From contig JBEKGS010000008.1 of NCBI GenBank assembly GCA_050012675.1, positions 25,054 to 89,053 on the forward strand: DNA of 64,000 bases, given 5' to 3'. The DNA comes from Fen-455 sp050012675 (GTDB lineage: Bacteria > Actinomycetota > Acidimicrobiia > Acidimicrobiales > Bog-793). The first letter of the stretch is position 1. Each line of letters opens with the position of its first letter. Shown in pieces: positions 30,476 to 39,516 of this stretch. The notes beneath the pieces were generated by a model, which did not search any database, had not been told where the DNA came from, and saw only the letters and a list, made by a program, of their open reading frames with translations. The translations under genes were made by a program, and so were the position numbers.

Positions 30476-32295
30476 AGGAGTTGGACCCGTCCGACAGGCG
30501 GACCCGGCCCCGATCGGGCTCACGCCCGAGAACCTCCGCTCCCACCAGGACCCGTGCCCGGGCGAAGAGCTCCCCGAGGCGGCCCAGGATGCGCAAGCGC
30601 CTTGTCGCCATGCTCGTCGTGGCCGCGTTGGCTCTGACGGGCCTCGCCGCCCGCCTCGTCCAGATCCAGGGCCTCGACGCCGTCCAGTACGCCTCCTATG
30701 GCTCGCAGGAGGTCTACCAGCGCATGGCCCTGCCGGCCCTGCGAGGGGCGATCTACGACCGCAACGGCAACCTCATCGCGGCCTCGTCGCCGCGAGTCGA
30801 CGTCGTCGCCGACGACTACCTCGTGAACGGCTCCAGGGCCGATCGGGCGACGCTCGCCTCGATACTCGGGCTTTCGGTACAGGCGCTGTCCGCCAAGCTC
30901 AACGAGCGCAACGGATATGTTCCCCTTGCCTACCAGGTGAGCGCCGCCGTCGAGCAGAAGGTCGCCGCCCTCGACCTGCCGTATCTCACCTTCGCGCCCG
31001 ACATCGCCCGCACGGATCCTGACGGCAACCTGTTCTCGCCTCTCCTCGGCATCGTCGGCTTCAGCGGCAAGGGCCTCTCCGGCCTCGAGTACCTCGAGAA
31101 CTCCCTTCTCGACGGCCGTCCCGGCTCGGAGGTCGTGCCGACCGGCCCGAACGGTGAAGGGCTCCCGGGCACCGCAAGCGACGTCGTCGCCGCCCGCCAG
31201 GGCACGAGCCTCGTGCTCAGCTTGGACGAGCCGCTCCAGTTCGAGGTCGAAAAGGACATGTCCCAACAGATCAAGGCGACCCATGCCACAGGCGGCGTGG
31301 CCATAGTCGAGGACCGGCGCACCGGCGAGATCCTGGCCATGGTCGATCTCGTCGCGGGCCCGCACGGTCAGGTGGTGCCCTCGGACCAGAACCTTGCGGT
31401 CACCTCCGTCTACCAGCCCGGCTCGGTCATGAAGCTCGTGACGATCTCCGGTGCTCTCCAAGAAGGCCTTATCAGCCCGACGTCGGTCTTCACCGTGCCC
31501 TACCAGATCTCGCTCGGGGGCTGGCCTTTCTCCGACGCCGACTACCACCCGACCGAGCAGCTCACCGCTACGCAGATCCTCGCCCAGTCCTCCAACATCG
31601 GCACGATCGAGATCGCCCACCTCCTCGGGCCGGATCGCCTGTCCTACTTCCTGCGCGACCTTGGTTTCGGCGAGCCGACCGGTCTCTCCTGGCCGGGGGA
31701 GACCAACGGCCTCGTCCCGAGCCCGTACGACGCGGCGACCTGGTCCCCCTCGTCGATGGGAACCGTCCCGATCGGCACCGGGGAGGCGGTCACGCCGCTG
31801 CAGATCCTGGACGCCTACAACATGGTCGCCAACGACGGCATGTTCGTGGCGCCACGGCTCGTCGAGGCGACCATCTCGCCCAAGGGCGTCGAGCACCTTG
31901 TCCCGCAGCAGCACGAAAGGCGCGCCCTGTCGCCCTACACCGTCAGCGAATTGCTGCCGATGCTCGAGCAGGTGACCGAGGACGGGACCGCGCTCGCGGC
32001 CCGCATCCCGGGGTATACCGTCGCCGGCAAGACCGGGACGGCGCAGATCCCGAGCACGACCGGGCCCGGTTACCAACAAGGCGCCTGGAGCGCGACCTTC
32101 GTGGGTTTCGCCCCGGCGCAGAACCCTGCTCTCACGACCCTTGTCATGCTCAGCCACCCTGACCTCATCTACGGAGGACTGGCTTCGGCTCCGGTGTTCT
32201 CCGCCATCATGCGCTACGCGCTCCGCCATTTCGATGTGGCGCCCACTGGCGGACAGGGCCTCTCCTCGGGCTCGCCGGCCGTCGGTGGTCAGTGA
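30472..32295 (+). CDS. ftsI: septal peptidoglycan transpeptidase FtsI/PBP3
   Basis: A class B penicillin-binding protein of 607 residues that cross-links septal peptidoglycan. It has a basic, disordered N-terminus (about 40 residues), a single membrane helix near residues 43-60, and a pedestal domain starting LPALRGAIYDRNGNLIA. The transpeptidase domain carries the catalytic Ser318-Val-Met-Lys321, SSN (AQSSNIGTIEIA) and KTGTAQ (about residue 520). The start is the GTG overlapping the ftsL stop; a TTG three codons on is possible. Its partner glycosyltransferase FtsW is encoded downstream in the same cluster. Confidence 0.94.
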   Translation: MKELDPSDRRTRPRSGSRPRTSAPTRTRARAKSSPRRPRMRKRLVAMLVVAALALTGLAARLVQIQGLDAVQYASYGSQEVYQRMALPALRGAIYDRNGNLIAASSPRVDVVADDYLVNGSRADRATLASILGLSVQALSAKLNERNGYVPLAYQVSAAVEQKVAALDLPYLTFAPDIARTDPDGNLFSPLLGIVGFSGKGLSGLEYLENSLLDGRPGSEVVPTGPNGEGLPGTASDVVAARQGTSLVLSLDEPLQFEVEKDMSQQIKATHATGGVAIVEDRRTGEILAMVDLVAGPHGQVVPSDQNLAVTSVYQPGSVMKLVTISGALQEGLISPTSVFTVPYQISLGGWPFSDADYHPTEQLTATQILAQSSNIGTIEIAHLLGPDRLSYFLRDLGFGEPTGLSWPGETNGLVPSPYDAATWSPSSMGTVPIGTGEAVTPLQILDAYNMVANDGMFVAPRLVEATISPKGVEHLVPQQHERRALSPYTVSELLPMLEQVTEDGTALAARIPGYTVAGKTGTAQIPSTTGPGYQQGAWSATFVGFAPAQNPALTTLVMLSHPDLIYGGLASAPVFSAIMRYALRHFDVAPTGGQGLSSGSPAVGGQ

Positions 32296-33764
32296 GCACG
32301 GCTCAGCTCGTGCACCCGGGCCCGAATGTCGCGCTCGAGGCGGTCGTCGCGCGGCTCGGCCCGGTGAGCATCGTCGGCGAGGTCTCCGGCGTCGTCGTCA
32401 CCTCGGTCACATACGACCATCGCCGCGTGGTTCCCGGCGCCCTGCACTGTTGCCTTCCCGGCGAGCACGTCGACGGTCACGACTTCGCCAGCGCCGCGCG
32501 GGCTGCCGGCGCGGTGGCTTTCGTGTGCGAGCGACCGCTCGGCGGCGACGCCGGGGGAGCGGTCCAGCTGATCGCAGGGCCTGGCGGTGCACGCCCGGCG
32601 ATGGCGCTTTCGGCGTGCGCTTTGTGGGGCGACCCGGCGGCCTCGCTCAGGACCGTCGGGGTTACCGGGACCAACGGCAAGACGACGACCACGTACTTCC
32701 TCCGCTCGGTCTTCGAGTCGCACGGCTGGCCGACGTCTGTGATCGGGACGCTCGGCGGGCCGCGAACCACGCCCGAGGCGCCCGAGCTGCAGGCGGCGCT
32801 GGCGCACGCCAGGGACACGGGACGCTCGGCGGTGGCACTCGAGGTCAGCTCCCACGCCCTCGTCCAGCACCGCCTCGACGGCTACCGCCACGACGTGGCG
32901 GTGTTCACGAACCTGAGCCAGGACCACCTCGACTACCACGGGACCATGGAGGCCTACTTCGAGGCGAAGTCACAGCTGTTCACGCCCGAGCACGCGGCCC
33001 GGGCGGTCGTGAACGGCGACGACCCCTTCGGCCGGCGGCTTCTCGACTCGGCCGCGATACCGGTGAGCATCTTCTCGCTGGCACAGGCCGAGGATCTCCG
33101 TGTGGGCCTCGAGGAGAGCCGCTTCCACCTCGACGGCGAGGCTGTCCGGGTCCGCCCGGGCGGCGAGATCAACGTCCGCAACGCCCTTGCGGCGGCTGGC
33201 GTCGCCCGTGAGCTGGGCGTGAGCGCCTCGGCCATCGCGGCCGGCCTCTCGGCGGCCACGGGCCCGCCGGGCCGGCTCGAAGCGGTGCCCAATGACATCG
33301 GCGCCGCCATCGTCGTGGACTACGCGCACACCCCTCGGGGACTCGAGGAGGTCCTCGGCGCGGCGCGCGCCGAGGCCGCGTCCGGTGGCGGGCGGGTGAT
33401 CGTCGTGTTCGGCTGCGGGGGCGAGCGCGACCGCGCCAAGCGCCCGGTCATGGGCTCGGTGGCCACGCGACTCTCGGATCTTGCGGTGCTCACCTCCGAC
33501 AATCCCCGCAGCGAGGACCCGATCGCCATCATCGACGAGGTCCGGGCGGGTTGCGACGGCACGGCCCGGCTCGTCGTCGAGCCGGACCGGCGGCGGGCGA
33601 TCGCGACCGCCCTTGAGTCCGCCGGCGCAGGTGACGTCGTCGTCATCGCCGGTAAGGGCCACGAGACCGTCCAGCAGACAGGGGACCGCTCGATCGAGTT
33701 CAGCGACCGTGTCGTCACCGCCGAGGAGCTCGACCGCCTGCGGGCCAGGGGAGGCGCCTCGTGA
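32292..33764 (+). CDS. murE: UDP-MurNAc-L-Ala-D-Glu:meso-diaminopimelate ligase
   Basis: A cytosolic Mur ligase of 490 residues that adds the third stem-peptide residue. It has VTGTNGKTTTTYFLRSVF (P-loop), LEVSSHAL, NLSQDHLDYHGTM, and the C-terminal TSDNPRSEDP, whose DNPR motif selects meso-DAP rather than lysine. That agrees with the complete succinylase DAP operon 11 kb upstream. It overlaps ftsI (GTGA) and is followed immediately by mraY. The murF gene that normally lies between them is absent. Confidence 0.95.
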   Translation: MSTAQLVHPGPNVALEAVVARLGPVSIVGEVSGVVVTSVTYDHRRVVPGALHCCLPGEHVDGHDFASAARAAGAVAFVCERPLGGDAGGAVQLIAGPGGARPAMALSACALWGDPAASLRTVGVTGTNGKTTTTYFLRSVFESHGWPTSVIGTLGGPRTTPEAPELQAALAHARDTGRSAVALEVSSHALVQHRLDGYRHDVAVFTNLSQDHLDYHGTMEAYFEAKSQLFTPEHAARAVVNGDDPFGRRLLDSAAIPVSIFSLAQAEDLRVGLEESRFHLDGEAVRVRPGGEINVRNALAAAGVARELGVSASAIAAGLSAATGPPGRLEAVPNDIGAAIVVDYAHTPRGLEEVLGAARAEAASGGGRVIVVFGCGGERDRAKRPVMGSVATRLSDLAVLTSDNPRSEDPIAIIDEVRAGCDGTARLVVEPDRRRAIATALESAGAGDVVVIAGKGHETVQQTGDRSIEFSDRVVTAEELDRLRARGGAS

Positions 33765-34795
33765 TCCCCCTGTTGTCGGCCGGCGCCGTGTCGATCCTCG
33801 TGGCCGGCTTCGGGACCCCGATACTGCTGCGTTGGCTGATCCGCTGGCGGATCGGCCAGCAGATACGCATCGACGGCCCTGCTCACCACACGGTCAAGGC
33901 CGGGACCCCGACAATGGGCGGCATCGCCATCTTGGGCGCTGTGGTCGCGGGCTACTTCCTCGGTCACGTCCGCACCTCGGCCCCCTTCACGCGTTCGGCC
34001 CTGCTCGTGCTCGGCGCGGTCGTGCTCGCGGGTGCCGTCGGCGCCACAGACGACTGGATCAAGGTGAGCAGACGTCGCTCGCTCGGGCTCAACAAGCGCT
34101 GGAAGACCACTGGCCTCGTGCTTGTCGCCGTGCTGTTCTGCATCTCCGAGGTGCACTGGGGCGGGGTCCACACGACACTCTCGTTCACCCGCTACGACCT
34201 GCCGGGCCTGGAGCTCGGCACCGTCGGCTGGGTGATCTGGGGCACGGTGGTCATCTTCGCCACGGCCAACTCGGTCAACCTGACCGACGGCCTCGACGGC
34301 CTCGCCGCAGGCTCGGCGGCCTTCGTGTGCGGGTTCCTCGCCCTGGTCGGTTTCGTGCAGTATCGCCACCCGGGCATCTACGCCGTGCACAGCGCCCTCG
34401 ACCTGGCACTGATGGCGATGTCGCTCGGGGGCGCCTGCGTCGGTTTCCTGTGGTGGAACGCCGCCCCGGCCAGGATCATCATGGGTGACACGGGCTCACT
34501 GGCCATAGGCACGGGCCTCGCCTGCCTGGCGCTGGTCATGAACGTGCAGCTTCTTCTTCCCATCATCGGGGGCCTGTTCGTCATCGTGACGATGTCGGTC
34601 GTGATCCAGGTCGTCAGCTTCCGCGTCTTCCACCGCCGCGTGTTCCTGATGGCCCCCTTGCACCACCACTTCGAGCTCAAGGGGTGGCCGGAGACGACCG
34701 TCACCGTGCGCTTTTGGATCTTCTCCGGTCTCTGCGTGGCTCTGGGCGTGGGCCTGTTCTACGCAGACTTCCTGTCGGCGGCGTCGCTCAAGTGA
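33761..34795 (+). CDS. mraY: phospho-N-acetylmuramoyl-pentapeptide transferase
   Basis: An integral membrane enzyme that makes lipid I from UDP-MurNAc-pentapeptide and undecaprenyl phosphate. It has 344 residues and about ten helices. It carries KAGTPTMGGIAI, the catalytic GATDDWIK (DD pair), NSVNLTDGLDGLA, GDTGSLAIG and APLHHHFELKGWPE (HHH motif). The GTG start overlaps the murE stop. The next gene is ftsW, and the usual intervening murD is missing. Confidence 0.95.
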   Translation: MIPLLSAGAVSILVAGFGTPILLRWLIRWRIGQQIRIDGPAHHTVKAGTPTMGGIAILGAVVAGYFLGHVRTSAPFTRSALLVLGAVVLAGAVGATDDWIKVSRRRSLGLNKRWKTTGLVLVAVLFCISEVHWGGVHTTLSFTRYDLPGLELGTVGWVIWGTVVIFATANSVNLTDGLDGLAAGSAAFVCGFLALVGFVQYRHPGIYAVHSALDLALMAMSLGGACVGFLWWNAAPARIIMGDTGSLAIGTGLACLALVMNVQLLLPIIGGLFVIVTMSVVIQVVSFRVFHRRVFLMAPLHHHFELKGWPETTVTVRFWIFSGLCVALGVGLFYADFLSAASLK

Positions 34796-36033
34796 GCAGC
34801 CCCGCGGCCCGCGCAGCCCTCGCCGCGGAGCGCCCGGCCGCCGCGACGCGCCCCGGGGCGCGCGACGGCGGGCGGGACATGAAGCTCGTGAAGGGCGGCG
34901 CCCGCCCCGAGCGCCGCTCGAAGAGCGGACATCTGAGCCTCGAGGCCAAGGTGCTGGCGGCAAGCGTAGGCGGCCTGTGCCTGCTCGGGCTTCCTATCGT
35001 GCTGTCGGCCTCGGCCCCCGGGGCGATCCTGGCCGGGGGCTCGCCCTGGTCCTTTGTCGTCCGCCAGTCCATCTACATGGGCATCGGTGTGTTGGCGGCC
35101 CTGGTCGTGAGCCGCACCTCCATGAAGGTGGTCCGAAGGCTCCGTTTCCCACTTTTCGTCGGCGCCTTCTGCCTTCTCGTGGTCGTCTTCGTGCCCGGCC
35201 TAGGTCACTTCGCCGGTGGTTCGAGCCGCTGGATCGCCCTCGGCCCGTTCCAGCTCCAGCCCTCCGAGCTGATGAAGCTGGCCATGGTCGTTTTCGCCGC
35301 GGACCTGTTGGCACGGCGCGCCAAGCGCCGGGACCAGTGGCAGGCCTCTGTCCGCCCGCTGCTGTTGTTCATGGCTCTGGCGGCCGTGCTCATCGTCAAG
35401 CAGCCCGATCTCGGGACCGCCATCGTCATCGGCTGCATCACCTTCTCGATGCTCTTCGCAGCAGGTACCAGGCTCAGGCTCCTCGTGGTGCCGGGCGTCG
35501 TCGTCTGTGCGGCCGGTGCCGTGATCGCTCTCAAGGCCCCGTACTCGCGCGACCGGCTGCTGTCGTTCGTGGACCCGTTCGCCCACGCTTCGACGACCGG
35601 CTACCAGGTCGTGCAGTCGCTTGCCACCTTGGGTCTCGGCGGTGTGACAGGAAGCGGCGTCGGCGCCTCGATCACGCCCTGGGGGTTCCTCCCCAATGCT
35701 CATACCGACTTCGTCTTCGCGGTGATCGCCGGCAACCTGGGCCTCGTGGGAGCCCTGGTGGTCCTGTTGGGCTTCGGCGCCTTCGGTTGGGCGGGCCTGC
35801 GGATAGCCGCGCGCGAGCGCGACCCCTTCGCCCGTTTCGTCGCCATCGGCATCACCTGTTGGATACTGGCCCAGGCCGTGATCAACATCGGCGGGGTCGT
35901 CGACGCGCTGCCGGTGACGGGCATCCCGCTCCCGTTCATCTCCTACGGGGGCTCGTCGTTGATCGTCGCCCTGGTCGGCGTGGGGCTCCTGTTCGGGATC
36001 GCGAGGCGCCAGCCTGAAGCGGCGCGGCGATGA
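34792..36033 (+). CDS. ftsW: septal peptidoglycan polymerase FtsW
   Basis: A SEDS-family glycosyltransferase of 413 residues that polymerises lipid II at the septum. About ten helices follow a 45-residue basic cytosolic N-terminus. Conserved segments are GGSSRWIALGPFQLQPSELMKLA, VKQPDLGTAIVI with the essential Asp, GYQVVQSLATLGLGGVTGSG, NAHTDFVFAVIAGNLG and PLPFISYGGSS. The GTG start overlaps the mraY stop, and an internal ATG (about codon 30) is possible. It acts together with FtsI from the same cluster. Confidence 0.94.
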   Translation: MSSPAARAALAAERPAAATRPGARDGGRDMKLVKGGARPERRSKSGHLSLEAKVLAASVGGLCLLGLPIVLSASAPGAILAGGSPWSFVVRQSIYMGIGVLAALVVSRTSMKVVRRLRFPLFVGAFCLLVVVFVPGLGHFAGGSSRWIALGPFQLQPSELMKLAMVVFAADLLARRAKRRDQWQASVRPLLLFMALAAVLIVKQPDLGTAIVIGCITFSMLFAAGTRLRLLVVPGVVVCAAGAVIALKAPYSRDRLLSFVDPFAHASTTGYQVVQSLATLGLGGVTGSGVGASITPWGFLPNAHTDFVFAVIAGNLGLVGALVVLLGFGAFGWAGLRIAARERDPFARFVAIGITCWILAQAVINIGGVVDALPVTGIPLPFISYGGSSLIVALVGVGLLFGIARRQPEAARR

Positions 36034-37196
36034 GACGGCGCTCGCCGGTGGGCTCGCGGCGCGCCTTCGCGCTCATCACCGGGGGCGGCACCGCCGGGCA
36101 CGTGCAGCCCGCCCTCGCCATCGGCGAGGCGCTCGTCGCCCGGGGCCACGAAGCGTCTTCGATCCTCTACGTCGGCTCACGGCGCGGCATGGAGGGCCGT
36201 CTCGTCCCCGAGGCCGGTTTCGAGGTGAGCCTGCTGCCCGGAAGGGGCATCCAGCGGCGGCTCACGCCCGCCAACATCGGTGCCGTGGGCGGCCTTGTCG
36301 CCGCCTGCGTTCTCGGCCTTGCGACGGTCCTTCGCACGAGGCCGAGCGTCGTGGTCACCGTCGGGGGCTATGCGGGCCTCCCCTGCTCGCTGGCGGCGAT
36401 ACTGCTGCGTGTCCCGCTCGTGGTCGTGAGCTGCGACGCCGTCGCAGGCGCTTCGAACCGCGTCGTGGCGCGCTTTGCCCGCAGGTGCGCCGTCGCCTTC
36501 GAGGGGACCCGCCTGCCCAACCAGGTCGTGACCGGCGCCCCCCTTCGCCAGGCCGTGCTCGCCACGGCGCGGTCCCCGCAAGGCCGCGAGCAGGCCCGTC
36601 AGCTCCTCGGCCTTGGGCCGGGGAGGTTCCTCGTCGCCGTCGAGGGCGGATCGCTGGGGGCGCGCCGGCTCAACGACGCCGCCCTCGGCCTAGCCAAGTC
36701 CTGGGCGTCACGCGGCGAGGTCACGATCTACCACGTCTCGGGCGAACGCAACCTCGCCGAGGTGAGGCGCGAGGCCGCCGGACTCGGCCTCGGCCCCCAG
36801 AGCTCCCCGGAGGCGGGACTCGACTACCGCCTCGTCGGCTACGAGCGCCAGATGCCGGCCCTGCTCGCCGCGTGTGACTTCGCCGTGTGCAGGGCGGGGG
36901 CCCTCACCGTCGCCGAGCTGGCGGCGATCGGGACCCCGAGCGCGCTCGTCCCCCTGCCCGGGGCGCCGAACGACCACCAGACGCGCAACGCCGAGGCGCT
37001 GAGCGGTCTCGGGGCGGCGATCTTGATCCCCGACGCCGACTGCTCCGCCGAGCGGCTCGAGGAGGTCGTGGCGTCGCTCATCGAGGAGCCGGGACGGCTC
37101 GAGTCCATGAGCGCCGCCGCCGCGGCCGCCGGTCACCGGGACGCCTCCGAGGCGGTGGCCGTCCTCGTCGAGTCGGTGTCGAAGGAGGGGACGTGA
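36030..37196 (+). CDS. murG: undecaprenyldiphospho-muramoylpentapeptide beta-N-acetylglucosaminyltransferase
   Basis: A membrane-associated GT-B enzyme of 388 residues that adds GlcNAc to lipid I to form lipid II. The N-terminal glycine loop ITGGGTAGHVQPALAIGEAL, VVTVGGYAGLP and EGGSLGARRLNDA are characteristic. The UDP-GlcNAc-binding CRAGALTVAELAAIGTPSALVPLP is in the C-terminal domain. It is coupled by ATGA to ftsW and by GTGA to murC, whose ribosome-binding site (GAAGGAGGGG) lies in the last codons of murG. Confidence 0.94.
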   Translation: MRRRSPVGSRRAFALITGGGTAGHVQPALAIGEALVARGHEASSILYVGSRRGMEGRLVPEAGFEVSLLPGRGIQRRLTPANIGAVGGLVAACVLGLATVLRTRPSVVVTVGGYAGLPCSLAAILLRVPLVVVSCDAVAGASNRVVARFARRCAVAFEGTRLPNQVVTGAPLRQAVLATARSPQGREQARQLLGLGPGRFLVAVEGGSLGARRLNDAALGLAKSWASRGEVTIYHVSGERNLAEVRREAAGLGLGPQSSPEAGLDYRLVGYERQMPALLAACDFAVCRAGALTVAELAAIGTPSALVPLPGAPNDHQTRNAEALSGLGAAILIPDADCSAERLEEVVASLIEEPGRLESMSAAAAAAGHRDASEAVAVLVESVSKEGT

Positions 37197-38584
37197 CCAA
37201 CCCGAGCCCACCGCAGGTCGACCTCGCCGTCGCGCGCCGGGTGCATGTCGTCGGGGCCGGCGGGGCAGGCATGAGCGCCATCGCCGGAGTGCTCGCCGGC
37301 ATGGGCCACCACGTGACCGGCAGCGACATCAAGTCCTCGCAATCGCTCGAGCATCTCAGCGCCCGGGGCGTCAACGTCGAGATCGGCCACCGGCGCGAGA
37401 ACCTCGCCGGTGCCGACGTGTTGACCTACTCGACGGCGGTCTCGGAGAGGAACGTCGAGATCCTCGAGGCACGACGCCTCGGCATCCCTGTGCTGTCCCG
37501 TGCCGCCATGCTCGAGTCGATCGTGGCGCTGCGCCGGACGATCGCGGTCGCGGGGACCCACGGGAAGACGACGACGTCGTCGATGCTGGCCCTCGTGCTC
37601 GTCGAAGCCGGCCTGCGCCCGAGCTTCATAATCGGCGGCGAGGTGAACGAGATCGGGACGAACGCCTCCTGGGACTCGGGCGAGCTGCTCGTGGTCGAGG
37701 CCGACGAGAGCGACGGGACCTTCTTGCACCTGTGGCCCGAGCTCGGGATCGTCACGAGCGTGGAGCCCGACCACATCGAGCACTACGGGTCCTTCGAGGA
37801 GCTGGAGTCGGCCTTCGAGGTGTTCGTCAGCCAGGCGGGCTCGGCCATCGTGTGTGCCGACGACCCGGTGGCGGCGTTGTTGGCGCCCCCGTCGGCTGTT
37901 ACCTACGGCTGCTCTGCGGGCGCGACCGTGCACATCGGGGCGGTCGAGTCCGGGCGGAACCACCTGCAGTTCGACCTCACCCGATCCGGTGAAGGGCTCG
38001 GGCGCTTCGAGCTGCCCGTGCCCGGTGTCCACAACGCCCGCAACGCCGCCGCGGCGGTGTCGGCGGCCCTCGAGCTCGGGGTCGACGTCGAGCACGCCCG
38101 CCGGGCGCTCGCCCGTTTTGCCGGGGTGGCGCGCCGTTTCGAGTTCCGTGGGGACTTCGGCGGGGTGACCTTCGTCGACGACTACGCCCATCTCCCAGGC
38201 GAGGTGCGGGTGGCTCTGGACACCGCCCTCAAAGGCGGCTTCGGCCGTGTCGTGTGCGTGTTCCAGCCCCACCGCTACTCGCGCGTGGCTGCGCTGGCGC
38301 CGGGCTTCGCGGACTCGTTCGTGGGGGCGGACCTCGTCGTCGTGACCGACATCTACCCCTCCGGCGAGATGCCCCGGCCCGGAGTGTCGGGCAAGCTCGT
38401 GATAGACGCCATCGTGCGGGCCCACCCCGACGCACCGGTCGTGTACGTGCCCAACCGCGAGGGCGTCGTCGCCTACCTGCGCGAGAAACTGCGCCCGGGC
38501 GATCTGTGCCTCACCTTGGCGGCGGGCGATCTGACGAACCTCGCCTCCGAGCTCGCCGCCGGCGAAGGGGCCGGCCGGCGGTGA
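37193..38584 (+). CDS. murC: UDP-N-acetylmuramate-L-alanine ligase
   Basis: The first Mur ligase, 463 residues. It contains VHVVGAGGAGMSAIAGVL (N-terminal nucleotide-sugar domain), VAGTHGKTTTSSM (P-loop), VVEADESDGTFL, EPDHIEHYG and FVDDYAHLPGEV in the C-terminal domain. With MurE it is one of only two amino-acid ligases encoded in this cluster. The GTG start overlaps the murG stop, and the stop overlaps the murB GTG. Confidence 0.95.
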   Translation: MTNPSPPQVDLAVARRVHVVGAGGAGMSAIAGVLAGMGHHVTGSDIKSSQSLEHLSARGVNVEIGHRRENLAGADVLTYSTAVSERNVEILEARRLGIPVLSRAAMLESIVALRRTIAVAGTHGKTTTSSMLALVLVEAGLRPSFIIGGEVNEIGTNASWDSGELLVVEADESDGTFLHLWPELGIVTSVEPDHIEHYGSFEELESAFEVFVSQAGSAIVCADDPVAALLAPPSAVTYGCSAGATVHIGAVESGRNHLQFDLTRSGEGLGRFELPVPGVHNARNAAAAVSAALELGVDVEHARRALARFAGVARRFEFRGDFGGVTFVDDYAHLPGEVRVALDTALKGGFGRVVCVFQPHRYSRVAALAPGFADSFVGADLVVVTDIYPSGEMPRPGVSGKLVIDAIVRAHPDAPVVYVPNREGVVAYLREKLRPGDLCLTLAAGDLTNLASELAAGEGAGRR

Positions 38585-39516
38585 GAGCGGTCTCCCCGCA
38601 GAGCGCGCGGGCTGCGCTCGACACCGCGGCCGGGCTCCTCGGCCCGCTAGCCGCCCGCGACCGGCCCTTGGGTGAGCTGACCACCTACCGCGTCGGGGGC
38701 CGTGCCGCCCTCTACAGCGAGCCCGGCACCGTCGCCGACCTGGAACGCCTGGCCACGGCCGTCCGCAGCTCCGGCATCGAGGTCGTCGTGGTCGGGAAGG
38801 GGTCGAACCTGCTCGTCGCCGACAGCGGGTTCCCGGGCTTGTGCGTCCGCCTGGGCGAGGGCTTCTCCGGGATCGCCATCGAGGGAGAGCTCGTGCGGGC
38901 CGGGGGAGCGGTCGCCTACCCGGTACTGGCGCGCCGTACGGCGGCGGCCGGGCTCACCGGGCTCGAGTGGGCCGTCGGGATACCGGGCTCGGTCGGCGGC
39001 GCGGTCAGGATGAACGCCGGCGGCCACGGTTCCCAGACCTCCGACGTCCTTTGCGACTGCCGGGTCGTGAGCCTTCTCGGCGGAGCCGAGCACCTCATCG
39101 AGGCGGGCGCCCTGGACCTGTCCTACCGGCACTCCACGATCGGTCCCCACGACGTCGTCACCGAGGCCTGCTACCGCCTCGCCCACGGCGACGCGGAGCA
39201 GTCGGCCGCCCGCATCGACGAGATCGTGCGCTGGCGCCGGGAGCACCAGCCCGGCGGCCAGAACGCGGGCTCGGTGTTCACGAACCCGCCGGGCGACGCC
39301 GCCGGGCGCCTCATCGAACAGGCGGGGCTCAAGGGGTTGCGCATCGGCTCGGCGGAGGTGTCGGAGAGGCACGCCAACTTCATCCAGGCCGATCCCGGTG
39401 GATCGGCCGACGACGTGAAGCGGCTTATCGAAAAGGTGCGGGCGCTCGTCGCCGAGCGCCTCGGGGTCGAGCTGCACACCGAGTTGCGGCTAATCGGGTT
39501 CGAGGAGGGGTCATGA
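38581..39516 (+). CDS. murB: UDP-N-acetylenolpyruvoylglucosamine reductase
   Basis: An FAD-dependent reductase of 311 residues that completes UDP-MurNAc synthesis. It has TTYRVGGRAAL, GKGSNLLVADSGFPG (FAD loop), GIPGSVGGAVRMNAGGHG, WRREHQPGGQNAGSVFTNP with the catalytic Ser, and SERHANFI with the catalytic Glu. It starts at the GTG overlapping murC. The last codons (GAGGAGGGG) supply the ribosome-binding site of ftsQ, with a 4-nt overlap. Confidence 0.94.
   Translation: MRAVSPQSARAALDTAAGLLGPLAARDRPLGELTTYRVGGRAALYSEPGTVADLERLATAVRSSGIEVVVVGKGSNLLVADSGFPGLCVRLGEGFSGIAIEGELVRAGGAVAYPVLARRTAAAGLTGLEWAVGIPGSVGGAVRMNAGGHGSQTSDVLCDCRVVSLLGGAEHLIEAGALDLSYRHSTIGPHDVVTEACYRLAHGDAEQSAARIDEIVRWRREHQPGGQNAGSVFTNPPGDAAGRLIEQAGLKGLRIGSAEVSERHANFIQADPGGSADDVKRLIEKVRALVAERLGVELHTELRLIGFEEGS

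Noticed and set aside
30520..32229. Minus-strand ORF of 569 codons opposite ftsI
   Set aside because: It is a mirror frame of ftsI. Composition is that of antisense high-GC sequence.
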